Shown piece by piece: positions 22,472 to 35,826 of a stretch of DNA of 64,000 nt. Below the pieces are notes generated by a model. It did no database searches and was not told where the DNA came from. It saw only the letters and a list, made by a program, of their open reading frames with translations. Made by a program: the position numbers and the translations under genes. The DNA comes from Litsea cubeba (Eukaryota > Streptophyta > Magnoliopsida > Laurales > Lauraceae). Position 1 is the stretch's first letter. Each line of letters opens with the position of its first letter. Where the stretch lies: contig CM022946.1 in the NCBI GenBank assembly GCA_012931725.1, forward strand, positions 73,899,388 through 73,963,387, in the 5' to 3' direction.

Positions 22472-25400
22472 TGTAAGATCCCGACCCCAATCCTTTTGTT
22501 TAGCATTGTTTTAATCATGGTTTAGCTTGTTAAGCGAGATTTGATTTAGTTTGACCGCATATTTGAGTTTGACCGGATTTTTTTCCTTGCCTTGGAGATT
22601 TTGTAGACCGTTGACTTTAGTTTGACCCGGTCCTTAGGATTTGTATTTTTATGGGAAATTACTTCGGATTTCTAAAAATTTTGGATTTGGTGTATTTCGA
22701 CTTATTTTATGAAGTTTAACAACTTTCATGTTTTGACCATTTTGATTTGATACTCAGAAATCACGTTTTTCGAGGAAAATGGGCAAAAATGACATTTTCA
22801 CTAAATCTGTCCATGAATTTCGAAAATTTCAGAAATTGGGGAAAATATACTTTTCGGAAACTAGATATTTCGCCGATCGTTTTTGTCTTCTTCGTCGTTT
22901 TCGGTCGGGGCTCGCATATACCATTTTCAGCCTTGTGAAGTTTGGGACCCACAAGACCCATTCTATAAGAGGGGAACCCCTCTCTTCTTCTCCTTCATTC
23001 GTTTCCAGCAAGGGTTGAGCTAGGGCTCTTTCCCTCTCCTCCCACTCTTTCTCTCTCATCTGAAACACCTCTCTCTTGGAGCTTTCATGGAGATTTGATC
23101 TCACCTCCTTCTTCTCCTCCCTCTTGGCTTTCCAAAGACCCCATTTTCAAGAGCATTGGGCTAGGACAACCCTCCTCTTCAAGCCCTTCTTCTTATTTGG
23201 AACACCCAAAGGTTAGCATTGGTTTTCTTTTCTTTAGATCTTTGTTTTCCTCCTCATTTGGAGTGTTTTAATCCCACATGCATTGGGTTTTCATGAAGTT
23301 TGGAAAATGGTGGATTTCTAGGGTTTCTTCTTGAGCCATTTTGGGGATTTCATGATTTTGGAGCTTGAGGCCATTAGAGGACTTCATGGAGTGTTTTTGC
23401 ATCTTCTCTTGACCAAGGCAAGTGGATTTTCAATTAATGTGATGTTTTCATGTTTTTGTTGGGTTTCATGGTTTTTTTCCTCATGTTATTCTAATCCTTT
23501 ATTAATCATAGATTTACTTTGATTGAATGAACCATTGTTATATTGATTTCAATATATGTTATTGCTTTACAATGCATGGGAGGTTTGCTTTCACTTGGTC
23601 ATTTAGAAAGAAAATTGGACTATCTTGTGTTTGGTGTTCAAAGAGAAACTTTGTTTTGAAAAGGCTTGTGTTTGATCAATTGGATGGATTTATGGATGGT
23701 TTTGATGTGTTTGGAAGGTCAAGAAGGGCCCAAAGAATCTATGAAATTTGTATGAAAGGTTGGAAATGGAAAATGATCAGAAAAAAATCAGAAAAATGCA
23801 AAGGATGGAGGTTTTCTGCACTCGGGCCGGACTGGGCAGGCCCAGTCCGCTCGAGCGACCCACTGGGTCGCTCGAGCGGACCAGGCACTGTCTGGGTCCG
23901 CTCGAGCGACCCACTGGGCCGCTCGAGCGACCCAGCTTCTGTCTGGGTCCGCTCGAGCGGACCTGGGTCCGCTCGAGCGAGCCCAGTTCAGTTTGGGCTC
24001 GGGTTTGGGCCCGAATTTGGATTGTTTGTGGGCCAGATTGTTTGGGGCTTTCTTGGGCCTGATTCAGGTCAGTCCTTGGACCATTTCAAGACCTGATGTT
24101 GGGTCAGTTTAGGGCCTGATAGTGGACTGTTTTAGAATTTGTTGGTGGGCCTGTTTTATGGTTAATTTGGGTTGGTTTTAAAACTTGTTCCTTGGGCCTG
24201 ATTCAAATTAGTTTTGGACTGTTTTTAAAATCAGTTTTGTGGGCCTGTTCAGTTTAGTCTCGGGCTGTTTTTAAGGTTTGTTTGTGGGACATCTTAGGTT
24301 TAGTTTTGTGGGCCTGTTCGAAGTTTGTTTGGGCTGTTTTAAGAATTGTTTTGAAGGCCATTTAAGTATTAGTTTTGGACTGTTTTTAAAATCAGTTTTG
24401 TGGGCCACTAAAGGTCTAGTTTGGGTCGCTTTAAAAATCAGTTTTGTGGGCCTGTTCAGATTAGTTTTGGGCTGTTTTTAAGATGTGTTTTGTGGGCCAT
24501 TCAAGGTTTAACTATGAACTGATTTCAAGGTCTGTTTGGGCCGGATTTAAAGGATTGTTTTGGGGTTTGGTTCAAGGCCAGTTATGGGCCTGTTTTTAAG
24601 AGTTTTGTCATTTCTTCGATACTTGGAAATTTGTGAAATGGGAATGATGTGAGAATGAGGGTATGTGAGATTATCCGGGAACCTTTCGGGTCTCAATGCG
24701 CACTTTATCATTTAAACATTATGGATTTTCATTGGCATCAAACACATTCTTTATTAATCAATGTTTAAAGGTTAAACGTGCATTGTGATGGTTCCTTGGT
24801 AAATCATTAAATCATTCTCCACTATCCATTCCATTTCAAGTCAGAAAAATGTATTTGTATTTGTATCTGAATTTGTATTTGTTTTCTTTGGTGAACTAAT
24901 TTAAATAGCATCGATGATTTGTTACAAAATCATGTGTCTTCCCATGTTCGAAAGGGTTGGTCGTATGATTTTATACAAATCACCTCGATGCGTATTTGAA
25001 CGGTTCACCATCGAAATTCGTACGTTTTCTCCGATTCGATTTGAAAAGAGATTGGAGTATGTTTGTTACATTCGGGATTTCTTCGATGAGACTATTGTTT
25101 GACAACATTAGTATTTTGAAAATAAAAACCTCGAGGCAAGACGGGGCCAGAGCTATGCGGTGCGAGCCCATGAGCCAAAGAGGCTATGATTCCGAAAAAC
25201 AAACCCCGAGGCAAGACGGGGCCAGAGCTATGTGGTGTGAGCCCCTGAGCCAAAGGGATTAGTATTCTGTTAGATTTGTATCTGTGTGAGTTTGAAAACT
25301 AAAGGCACCACTAGGCTTAGGTCACCTTGTCGGGCTGATCACCCGGCTTGGGATCTTTACTTTGTCCGCCAGCTGCAGCTTGGATTCTGTCTGTACCGAC

Positions 25401-26478
25401 CATGGCAACGGTAATTATCTGCCGGTCCCATTTGTATGGCTACGGTTCTGATACTTTGATCTGCCGGTCCCATTAGTATGGCTACGGTTTCGATCCCATT
25501 TTAGTACCACGTTCAGTGGCTACGCTCTGTTTGCTCTTATTACTTCGGTAATAGGAGGATTTAGCTATTTGTGGTTGCCTGTGTTTTATCTGTATATTGC
25601 TTTAGTTTATGATTTCCGTTGGTTATACTTTTTATGCTCAGATTCGTTTAATGTTTACGATATCGATCTTTATCATATCGTCGCTATTATTCAGGATTTG
25701 AAATGTATTTCCGACGATTAAACGTTTGATGCAGGCTTTTATCTTTTCGAGATATTGTACATCTGATATTGTTCCTTTACGTGTTTTGACGTTTATGTTC
25801 GGTCTTTCGATCGTTTAGCATGCTTTATTGCCATTATTGTTTAGACTCGTTATTCGGTTTTTCGATGATTTCGTCTGGTTTTATATATGTTCTTTTGTTC
25901 ATATTATTTGTTTATTTGCTTGCCAGACCGTCGTGTCTGACCCCTTTTGTTTGGTGCCAGTTCTTCTTTTCGGTTTGTAGGTGTTTGATCAGAGGAGGCG
26001 GTGGGACCGCTGGTCTGACGTGAGAGGCTGCCCGTTGATATCATCTAGATGTCAAGTGTGGCACCGGAGTTCGTATTGAAATGTTGGGGTAGGATTTCTG
26101 TTTAGTTGGATATTGTTGTATGGCTTCATTAGCCTTTTTTCTTTGGGTTGTAATTAAGACATCTGTTAATTGTAACTTGAATATGTGGGAAATAATAGTT
26201 TGTTACTACCAGCTCAGTGTGTTGTGATTTATGATTTATGCCAGTCTGTTTATGATGGCTTTATGGAATTGGTTGCGTGCGACACGGAACCCGATGGCCA
26301 CGGATTCCGGGTCGTAACACCATGTGTAGCTTCCGCGAAAAACATACTCTGATTGTGTTGGCATGTGATTATCCTCATTCACGCGGATCTTGGGAACTAT
26401 AACAAAAAGTTTCAAATTATTCCAAAATTTCGCACCCCGAGATCGGTTCGCTGCAGGTCCCGGTTTCGGGGCGTGACA
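22472..26478 (+). repeat. 3' LTR of D (4007 bp)
   Basis: This is a nearly identical copy of 16450-20457 with the same tips, TATA-like box (22963-22970), palindrome cluster and internal duplications. It ends CGTGACA, followed by the CAAAT target duplication. Confidence 0.94.
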
Positions 26479-29400
26479 CAAATAAAGAGTCTAAACAATA
26501 ATAACGATAAATCATGCTATAACGATCGAAAGACCGAACATCAATATCAAAACAAGTAAATGAACAGACTCTGAACATAAGTATCTTCAAAGGGTAACAG
26601 TCTACATAAAGCATTTAATAGTTGGAAATACATTTCAAATCCCGAATAATAGCGATAATATGATAAATGTTCGACATCATAAACATTAATCAATTTAAAG
26701 CATGAAGAGTAAAAACAACAAGAACCATAAAACAAAGTAATACGCAGATAAAACATTGGCAACCACACATAGCTATATTCTCCTATACCGAAGTAACAAG
26801 AGCAGACAGAAACGTAGCCACTGAACGTGGTACTAGAAATAGGATCAGAACCTTCGCCATACAAATGGGACCGGCAGATCAAAAATCAGAACCGTAGCCA
26901 TACAAATGGGACCGGCAGATAAAACCGTTGCCATGGTCGGTACAGACAGAATCCAAGCTGCAGCTGGCGGCCAGATTAAAGATCCCAAGCCGGGTGATCA
27001 GCCCGACAATGTGACCTAAGCCTAGTGGTGCCTTTAGTTTTCGAAACTCAAACCGATACAAATCTAACATAATACTAATCCCTTTGGCTCAGGGGCTCAC
27101 ACTACAAAGCTCCGGCCCCGTCTTGCCTCGAGGTTTCATTTTCAAAATACTAGTCTTAACAAATAATAGTCTCATCGAAGAAATCCCGAATGTGACGAAC
27201 CACTCCAATCTCCTCTCAAATCGATTCGGAGAAAACATACGAATATCAATGGTAAACCGCTCAAATACACATCAAAGTGATTTGTATAAAATCATACGAT
27301 CAGTCCTTTCGAATATGGAAGACCCCATGATTTTATAATAAATCACCGATGCTATTTAAATTAATTTGCCAAAGGATACAAATACAAATACAAATACATT
27401 CTCTAACTTGAAATGGAATGGAATTATGTAGAATGACTTAATGACTTACCAAAGAACCATCTCAATGCACAACTATCCTTCAAACATTGATCATTAAGGA
27501 GTGAGTTTGATGCCAATGAAAATCCCCAACATTTAAATGATAAAGTGCGCATTGAGACTCGAACGATTCCCGGATAATTTTACATACGTTCATTCTCTCA
27601 TTGGTCCCATTCCCATTTCACCAATTCCAAGTATCACAAGTAATCCAAAATCTCTTTAAAACAGGCCCATAGTTGGCCTTAATCTGAACCCAAAACAGCC
27701 TACTCATTTAACCCAAAATAGCCCTTTAAACATGGCCCAAACAATCCTTAAAAATAGTCCAAAACTAACCTTAACCAAGCCCACAAAACAAGTTTTAAAA
27801 GGGTCCCAATACGAAACCTTGAATGGCCCACCAAACAAGTTTTAAAGCAGCTCAAATCTAACTTTGAACAGGCCCACAAAACAGGTTTTAAATAAGCTCA
27901 AATCTAACTTTGAACAGGCCCACAAAACAGGTTTTAAATCAGCTCAATATCAGGCCCTGAAATGGCCCAATATCAGGTCTTGGAATGGCCCCAAAACTAA
28001 CTTTGAATCAGGCCCAAGGAAGCCCTGAAAGCAGGCCCACAACAGTCTCCAAACTCGGGCCTGAACCAGACCCCAGGTAGAGCTGGGCCTCGCTCGAGCG
28101 AACCCAGGTCCGCTCGAGCGACCCAGACCGGCCCAGTGGGTCACTCGAGCGAGGGCCAGGCAGAGCCTGGTCCGCTCGGCAGTGCATTCCTCCCTCCTTT
28201 TTCCATTTTTTTCTTGATCATTTCCAATCTTTTTCATTCCCAATCTTTCATACAAATTTCCTAGATCATTTGGGCCCTTCCTTGACCTTCCAAACTCATC
28301 AAATCACCATTCCATATCAACCCAATTAACCAAACAATCACTTTTTAAAACAAAGTTTCTCCCCATTTCTTTGAACCCAACTCTTAACACAAGGAAATCA
28401 AATTTTCTACATGACCAAGATGAAAGCAACTTCCAATACATTGTAAGACCATACATAAATGGAAATCCACACAACGTTGGTTCATTCAATCAAAGTAAAT
28501 CCATAAATCAAAGGGATTAAATCATAAGAAGAGGAAGCCATGAAATGAAATCAAATGAGATGAATCATCATATTAGTTGTGAAATTCACTTGCCTCAAGC
28601 CACAACGAAGGCTAAAATGGTCTTCAAACCATGCTCTAGGGTCTCAAGCTCACATAATCACAAAACCCCCAAATAGCTCATGAATAAACCCTAGAAAATG
28701 AATCCATTTTCAAAACTCCATGAAAACCCATTGCATAAATGAGAGAAATACTCCAAGAGGTTTGAAAAACCAAGATCTCATGAAAAGAAATCCATTGCTA
28801 ACCTTTGGGTGTTCCAAACAAGAAGAAGGGCTTGGATGAGAGCCTTGCTCTAGCTCAAAATCCTAGAAAAAGGCATCTTTGGAAAGCTTGGAGAGGGAGG
28901 AAGAAGAAGGTGAGATCAATCCTTCACTTGGCACTCAAGAAGGGGGGGGGGTTTCCAAGAGGAGAGAGAAAGATGGCTGGGAGAAACCCTAACTCCCCCT
29001 TTGTTGCAGGAAAAGAAGAAGAATGGGGAAGACAAGAGCCCATTGCTTCTTATAAAGAGAACAATGGGTTGGGCCCCATGGGCCCCAAACTTCACAAGGC
29101 TGAAACTAACATTTGCGGGCCCCGAATGAAAACGTCGAAGAAGACAAAAATTGTCAGCGAAATTTCTACTTTCCAAAAAGTATATTTTCCCCAAATTCTG
29201 AAATTTTCGAAATTCATGGACAGATTAGTGTGAAAAGTCAGTTTTACCCTTTTTCTCGAAAAACGCATTTTCTGATCATCGAATCAAAATGGTCAAAACA
29301 TGAAAGTTGTTAAACTTCATAAAATGAGTCAAAATACACCAACACCAGAATTTCTAGAAATCGAAAGTAATTTCTCATAAAAATACATATCATATGGACC

Positions 29401-29557
29401 GGGTCAAACCAAAGTCAACGGTCCTCAAAATCTCAAAGGCTATGGAAAAATCTAGTCAAACTCAAAAACAAGATCAAACTAAATCAAATCTCACTTAACA
29501 AGTTAAACCACGATTAAAACAATGCTAAACAGAGGGATTGGGGGTCGGGGTCTCACA
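26479..29557 (-). repeat. LTR 2 of array C, right part
   Basis: After the CAAAT duplication (26479-26483) the C LTR resumes and runs to CTCACA at 29557. Joined with 15815-16449 the LTR is about 3709 bp. It has intact CGCTCGAGCG copies at 28091-28100 and 28111-28120; the second of these is mutated to CGCTAGAGCG in LTRs 1 and 3. LTR 2 is therefore distinguishable from its neighbours. Confidence 0.92.
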
Positions 29558-31922
29558 TCCTCCCCCCCTTAGAACCCATTTGGTCCTCCAAATGGTCTAA
29601 ACCACATCAAAATAAAAACCCCCAAAAGACAAACGAAAACACTGACACCCTACACTAAACCTCGGGAACTGAGAGACTCTCTGATCAAACCCGACGTTGA
29701 GATGGACGGTCGACCACATCCTAATTCGGTTGAAGGCTTCACACTGTTCCACATATCTGCTCAAAAACATACTTCTCTGACCAAACTAGTGTTCAACAAT
29801 TCTTCTAATCATCTCTCGTGTCATCTGTCGTTCCTGTACTGGATCATTTCTTTTACTTACCTCGTCAGTCACTGTCGGTCCAAGAAACTGCAAATTCTGC
29901 ATCTTCCTATCACTTTAGAATTCTGTGTCTTAAGTCTTACAAAACTGTACACGGTGCTCCTGACGCTTGTACAAAGATGTGATCGTAGACATGTTTTCAC
30001 TGAAAAATCTTCATCCCGAAAAATTCTGAAATTTCCATATGTTTGCTCTAACTATGTTTCTCGAATGCATCATCAGCTTCTGGCCTCCAAGTATACCGTT
30101 AATCCTTCTTTGTTCTGAAATCACAAACTCAAACTTCTATAAGTCTCCTGTCACTGACTTGGTCTGCTACAACTCAGATGTCATACTGATATACACCAAA
30201 TGTTAAGCTACCATAACCTGCTGAGCTGTTCTATGTCGAAACTTCGCATGGCTTGCCTCTTCAGATTTCACTCTTCGAGTCTTCTACCCATGACATGTAA
30301 AGCCGACCTTGGAAATCCAATCTGTGTCAATCCCTGAAGAACTGAAACTTTCAATCCAAGTCTTGAATGATGTTGATTCTCTTGTAGATCCAACTTTGTC
30401 CTCAACTGAACTAGTACACATCCGGACATCCATCAACTCTTCACTTCATACACCTCCAAACTCCAACCAAAGGCTATTACCACTCACTCCATTCGATGCA
30501 AAACAAATCTTAAAATCTTGCACATAGGGACTAAAACTATTACTTAGCTAAATCTCATCACTTTAAAACATAGTAAAAACCGAACCTCCAAATTGTCAAG
30601 TAAAGCTTAATAAATAAAGTTTATCAAAGTTTGAATATGGAACAACATTATTCGTTTTCATATTTTCATAACCCAACAAATGATTGAAATACTCAACAAT
30701 CTCAAGTTAGGATTTTCAAAAATAAATCAAATTCATTTAATATGACCATACATTAAATTTTTATTGAAATCCATTTCCAACCAAACATATACAAAATTTT
30801 GAAATCTTTAAGGTTTTGAAATGTAGATGTCAACATTTAAGAGAATTACAACAAGAGCAAAATTTCAAGACCATTGTGTAACAATGTCTTAAGAAGATTA
30901 AATAAAAATTCGAAACACAAATCCTTATGAAAACAAAATCATGTGACTCCTAGAAAGAGTATGATAATATAGTTTATTTCAAAAATAAGCCTTAAAGAAG
31001 AAACATAAATCCATTGTTTAAACACTACACGGATAAATCATAGACATTAAGGAAAACATAACAAAGATGAAAACATCATGAAAATCATTCTCACCAAGAA
31101 AAGGGACATCACCAAAACTGAGGTATACTCTTGCATCTGCATGTTGTCTAATCCAACACCCTGTAAGTCGGTGAAATCCACAAGGTTTCCTCTGTTGCCA
31201 AAAATTATCTTGACCACAACGAACCATCCACTTGGTATCCCTGCTGAATCAACTACACCGGCTAAGCTGCAAGTTACAGAAATTCTCAACCAGAACTATG
31301 ACGAGGCTAATTGAATCCGGAAAATCCCTGAGTTTCTTGCACTAGCTTCTAGTCTTACTAATTAATAATCACTTCTCCCTTCATAAAATCAATAGCAGAT
31401 ATGCCTCTTACAGTCCTTCATCTTGGAAAGATGGTCTGAGTTCACCCAACATCCACATTTACTTACCTTGGTACGCTGCATGACGATCCTTGATTAGCTA
31501 AAAGGGGATCTTCAAAAGCTGCTCAAGTTCTACCTTGACTGGCAAATGCAGACGTCTTCTCTTATTAACCACAATGAAGACGCTGAAGGCTGAAAGTCTG
31601 CTGATGTTCTCCGAAAACAACATACTAAGTCCAGAGGGTTCTCAGTCTCCGACACAAACACAGATAAAAGACACCGAACAAGAGCATGGAGACTTTAAAT
31701 TCTCCACCACTTAGGAGGAAATTTGGTCATCCAAATCTCCTAACAACAAGAACAAAAAGAAAAGACAAGGAAAATCTCCCGAACTGAAAGAAAAGCCGAC
31801 TCAAATCTAAAGAAACAAAGACACGAGAAAACAAATCGACACAATCTAACGAATCCTCACCACACGTCTTAATGTCTAGAGTGTTTTATTTCCTAGAAAC
31901 TAACCAGCTCTGATACCAAACC
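29558..31922 (-). other. Internal region 2 of array C, no gag-pol
   Basis: The region is a near-identical repeat of 13449-15814 (2365 against 2366 bases), with the same C-rich polypurine complement at its left edge and a primer site at 31907-31918. Frames recur at the same relative positions and share their lack of known domains. The two copies differ at only a few places, for example near 13992 and 30101. Confidence 0.88.
31907..31918 (-). other. Primer binding site 2 of array C
   Basis: TGGTATCAGAGC on the element strand, four bases from the LTR 3 start at 31923. Confidence 0.94.
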
Positions 31923-34900
31923 TGTCACACCCCGAAACCGGGCCCTGCAGTGATCCGACCTCGGGGTGCAAAAGTTTGGGATAAATTTGAAACTTTTGTT
32001 ATGTTTCCCAAGATCCGCGTGAATGAGGATAATCAAATCTCATCACAATCAGAGTATATTTTCGCGGAAGCTAAACATGGTGTTACGACTCGGAATCCGT
32101 GGCCATCGGGTTCCGTGTCGCACTCAACCAACCTCATATAGCCATCAATAAACAGACTGGCATAAATCATACATCAGAGCACACTGAGCTGGTAGTAACA
32201 AGACTAATTAATTCCCACATGTTCAAATTACAATTAACAAGTGTCTTCATTACAAACCCAATAAAAAGGCTAATAAAGCCATACAAAAATATATCCAACT
32301 AAACAGAAATACTACCCTCAAAGGTTTGATACGAACTCCGGTGCCAAACTTGACATCTAGATGATATCAATGGGCAGCCTCTCACGTCAGACCGGCGGTC
32401 CCACCGCCTCCTCCGATCAAACACCTAAAAACAGAAAGAGAAGAAACTGGCACCAAACAAACAGGGTCAGACACGACTGGTCTGGCAAGCAAATAATCAA
32501 GTAATATGAAACAAAAGAACATATATAAAACCTGATGAAATCATTGTAAAACCAAATAAAGAGTCTAAACAACAATAACGATAAATCATGCTATAACGAT
32601 CGAAAGACCGAACATCAATATGAAAACAAGTAAATGAACAGACTCTGAACATAAGTATCTTCAAAGGGTAACAGTCTACATAAAGCATTTAATAGTTGGA
32701 AATACATTTCAAATCCCGAATAATAGCGATAATATGATAAATGTTCGACATCATAAACATTAATCAATTTAAAGCATGAAGAGTAAAAACAACAAGAACC
32801 ATAAAACAAAGTAATACGCAGATAAAACATTGGCAACCACACATAGCTATATTCTCCTATTACCGAAGTAACAAGAGCAGACAGAAACGTAGCCACTGAA
32901 CGTGGTACTAGAAATAGGATCAGAACCGTAGCCATACAAATGGGACCGGCAGATCAAAAATCAGAACCGTAGCCATACAAATGGGACTGGCAGATAAAAC
33001 CGTTGCCATGGTCGGTACAGACAGAATCCAAGCTGCAGCTGGCGGCCAGATTAAAGATCCCAAGCCGGGTGATCAGCCCGACAATGTGACCTAAGCCTAG
33101 TGGTGCCTTTAGTTTTCGAAACTCAAACCGATACAAATCTAACATAATACTAATCCCTTTGGCTCAGGGGCTCACACTACAAAGCTCCGGCCCCGTCTTG
33201 CCTCGAGGTTTCATTTTCAAAATACTAGTCTTAACAAAATAATAGTCTCATCGAAGAAATCCCGAATGTGACGAACCACTCCAATCTCCTCTCAAATCGA
33301 TTCGGAGAAAACATACGAATATCAATGGTAAACCGCTCAAATACACATCAAAGTGATTTGTATAAAATCATACGATCAGTCCTTTCGAATATGGAAGACC
33401 CCATGATTTTATAATAAATCACCGATGCTATTTAAATTAATTTGCCAAAGGATACAAATACAAATACAAATACATTCTCTAACTTGAAATGGAATGGAAT
33501 TATGTAGAATGACTTAATGACTTACCAAAGAACCATCTCAATGCACAACTATCCTTCAAACATTGATCATTAAGGAGTGAGTTTGATGCCAATGAAAATC
33601 CCCAACATTTAAATGATAAAGTGCGCATTGAGACTCGAACGATTCCCGGATAATTTTACATACGTTCATTCTCTCATTGGTCCCATTCCCATTTCACCAA
33701 TTCCAAGTATCACAAGTAATCCAAAATCTCTTTAAAACAGGCCCATAGTTGGCCTTAATCTGAACCCAAAACAGCCTACTCATTTAACCCAAAATAGCCC
33801 TTTAAACATGGCCCAAACAATCCTTAAAAATAGTCCAAAACTAACCTTAACCAAGCCCACAAAACAAGTTTTAAAACGGTCCCAATACTAAACCTTGAAT
33901 GGCCCACCAAACAAGTTTTAAAGCAGCTCAAATCTAACTTTGAACAGGCCCACAAAACAGGTTTTAAATCAGCTCAAATCTAACTTTGAACAGGCCCACA
34001 AAACAGGTTTTAAATCAGCTCAATATCAGGCCCTGAAATGGCCCAATATCAGGTCTTGGAATGGCCCCAAAACTAACTTTGAATCAGGCCCAAGGAAGCC
34101 CTGAAAGCAGGCCCACAACAGTCTCCAAACTCGGGCCTGAACCAGACCCCAGGCAGAGCTGGGCCTCGCTCGAGCGAACCCAGGTCCGCTAGAGCGACCC
34201 CGACCGGCCCAGTGGGTCGCTCGAGCGAGGGCCAGGCAGAGCCTGGTCAGCTCGGCAGTGCATTCCTCCCTCCTTTTTCCATTTTTTTCTTGATCATTTC
34301 CAATCTTTTTCATTCCCAATCTTTCATACAAATTTCCTAGATCATTTGGGCCCTTCCTTGACCTTCCAAACTCATCAAATCACCATTCCATATCAACCCA
34401 ATTAACCAAACAATCACTTTTTAAAACAAAGTTTCTCCCCATTTCTTTGAACCCAACTCTTAACACAAGGAAATCAAATTTTCTACATGACCAAGATGAA
34501 AGCAACTTCCAATACATTGTAAGACCATACATAAATGGAAATCCACACAACGTTGGTTCATTCAATCAAAGTAAATCCATAAATCAAAGGGATTAAATCA
34601 TAAGAAGAGGAAGCCATGAAATGAAATCAAATGAGATGAATCATCATATTAGTTGTGAAATTCACTTGCCTCAAGCCACAACGAAGGCTAAAATGGTCTT
34701 CAAACCATGCTCTAGGGTCTCAAGCTCCCATAATCACAAAACCCCCAAATAGCTCATGAATAAACCCTAGAAAATGAATCCATTTTCAAAACTCCATGAA
34801 AACCCATTGCATAAATGAGAGAAATACTCCAAGAGGTTTGAAAAACCAAGATCTCATGAAAAGAAATCCATTGCTAACCTTGGGGTGTTCCAAACAAGAA

Positions 34901-35634
34901 GAAGGGCTTGGATGAGAGCCTTGCTCTAGCTCAAAATCCTAGAAAAAGGCATCTTTGGAAAGCTTGGAGAGGGAGGAAGAAGAAGGTGAGATCAATCCTT
35001 CACTTGGCACTCAAGAAGGGGGGGGGGTTTCCAAGAGGAGAGAGAAAGATGGCTGGGAGAAACCCTAACTCCCCCTTTGTTGCAGGAAAAGAAGAAGAAT
35101 GGGGAAGACAAGAGCCCATTGCTTCTTATAAAGAGAACAATGGGTTGGGCCCCATGGGCCCCAAACTTCACAAGGCTGAAACTAACATTTGCGGGCCCCG
35201 AATGAAAACGTCGAAGAAGACAAAAATTGTCAGCGAAATTTCTACTTTCCAAAAAGTATATTTTCCCCAAATTCTGAAATTTTCAAAATTCATGGACAGA
35301 TTTAGTGTGAAAAGTCAGTTTTACCCTTTTTCTCGAAAAACGCATTTTCTGATCATCGAATCAAAATGGTCAAAACATGAAAGTTGTTAAACTTCATAAA
35401 ATGAGTCAAAATACACCAACACCAGAATTTTTAGAAATCAAAAGTAATTTCTCATAAAAATACATATCATATGGACCGGGTCAAACCAAAGTCAACGGTC
35501 CTCAAAATCTCAAAGGCTATGGAAAAATCTAGTCAAACTCAAAAACAAGATCAAACTAAATCAAATCTCACTTAACAAGTTAAACCACGATTAAAACAAT
35601 GCTAAACAGAGGGATTGGGGGTCGGGGTCTCACA
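31923..35634 (-). repeat. LTR 3 of array C (5' LTR in element orientation, 3712 bp)
   Basis: It has the same length and ends as LTR 1, and like LTR 1 carries CGCTAGAGCG in its palindrome group. It ends CTCACA and is followed by the CCCAC target duplication at 35635-35639. Confidence 0.93.
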
Positions 35635-35771
35635 CCCACAGCCAGGGTCCTCTGACTTGCTTCCTCTCTTCCTTTTCAGGTCTAGCCAGAGCCATGTTAA
35701 TCTTCATCCAGACTACTCAAAACAGGGGTCCTAATCCCTGATTCCAAGCCCGTAATCTTTAGGCACTTACA
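35635..35771 (+). repeat. 5' LTR of B, right part
   Basis: The sequence from CCCACAGCCAGGG to CACTTACA matches the end of the B 3' LTR (46557-46695). It completes the LTR split by C. Confidence 0.93.
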
Positions 35772-35773
35772 AT

Positions 35774-35790
35774 TGGCGCCGTCTGTGGGG
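35774..35790 (+). other. Primer binding site of B
   Basis: TGGCGCCGTCTGTGGGG starts three bases after the 5' LTR. This TGGCGCC-type site is common in Tat-lineage and related plant elements and differs from the Met-type site of A, C, D and F. The exact tRNA is not assigned here. Confidence 0.85.
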
Positions 35791-35826
35791 AAGTAATAAC
35801 CCAAACCCAAAATATTTCCAGTCGCC

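Larger units (their letters stand above)
16450..26478 (+). mobile_element. Element D: non-autonomous LTR retrotransposon with 4.0 kb LTRs
   Basis: D is complete and 10,029 bp long. It has LTRs at 16450-20457 and 22472-26478, a primer binding site at 20462-20473, a 2014-base internal region without recognisable genes, and a polypurine tract at 22459-22471. Perfect CAAAT target duplications flank it. Its LTRs differ at about ten positions plus a one-base indel by eye, so it is a young insertion and the youngest layer of the nest. It belongs to the same broad family as C and F. Confidence 0.94.
9737..35634 (-). mobile_element. Element C: tandem LTR-int-LTR-int-LTR non-autonomous array
   Basis: C has three LTRs of about 3.7 kb (9737-13448; 15815-16449 joined to 26484-29557; 31923-35634) separated by two nearly identical internal regions of 2366 and 2365 bases. 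A single CCCAC target duplication flanks the whole (9732-9736 and 35635-35639), and there is none at the inner junctions. Each internal region has a primer binding site at its right end and a polypurine tract at its left end, so C reads right to left. No gag or pol is recognisable. The layout fits one insertion followed by unequal recombination between LTRs. Element D interrupts the middle LTR. Confidence 0.92.

Noticed and set aside
9737..35634. Two independent insertions of C side by side
   Set aside because: The inner LTR is shared and no target duplication is found at inner junctions; only the outer CCCAC pair exists.
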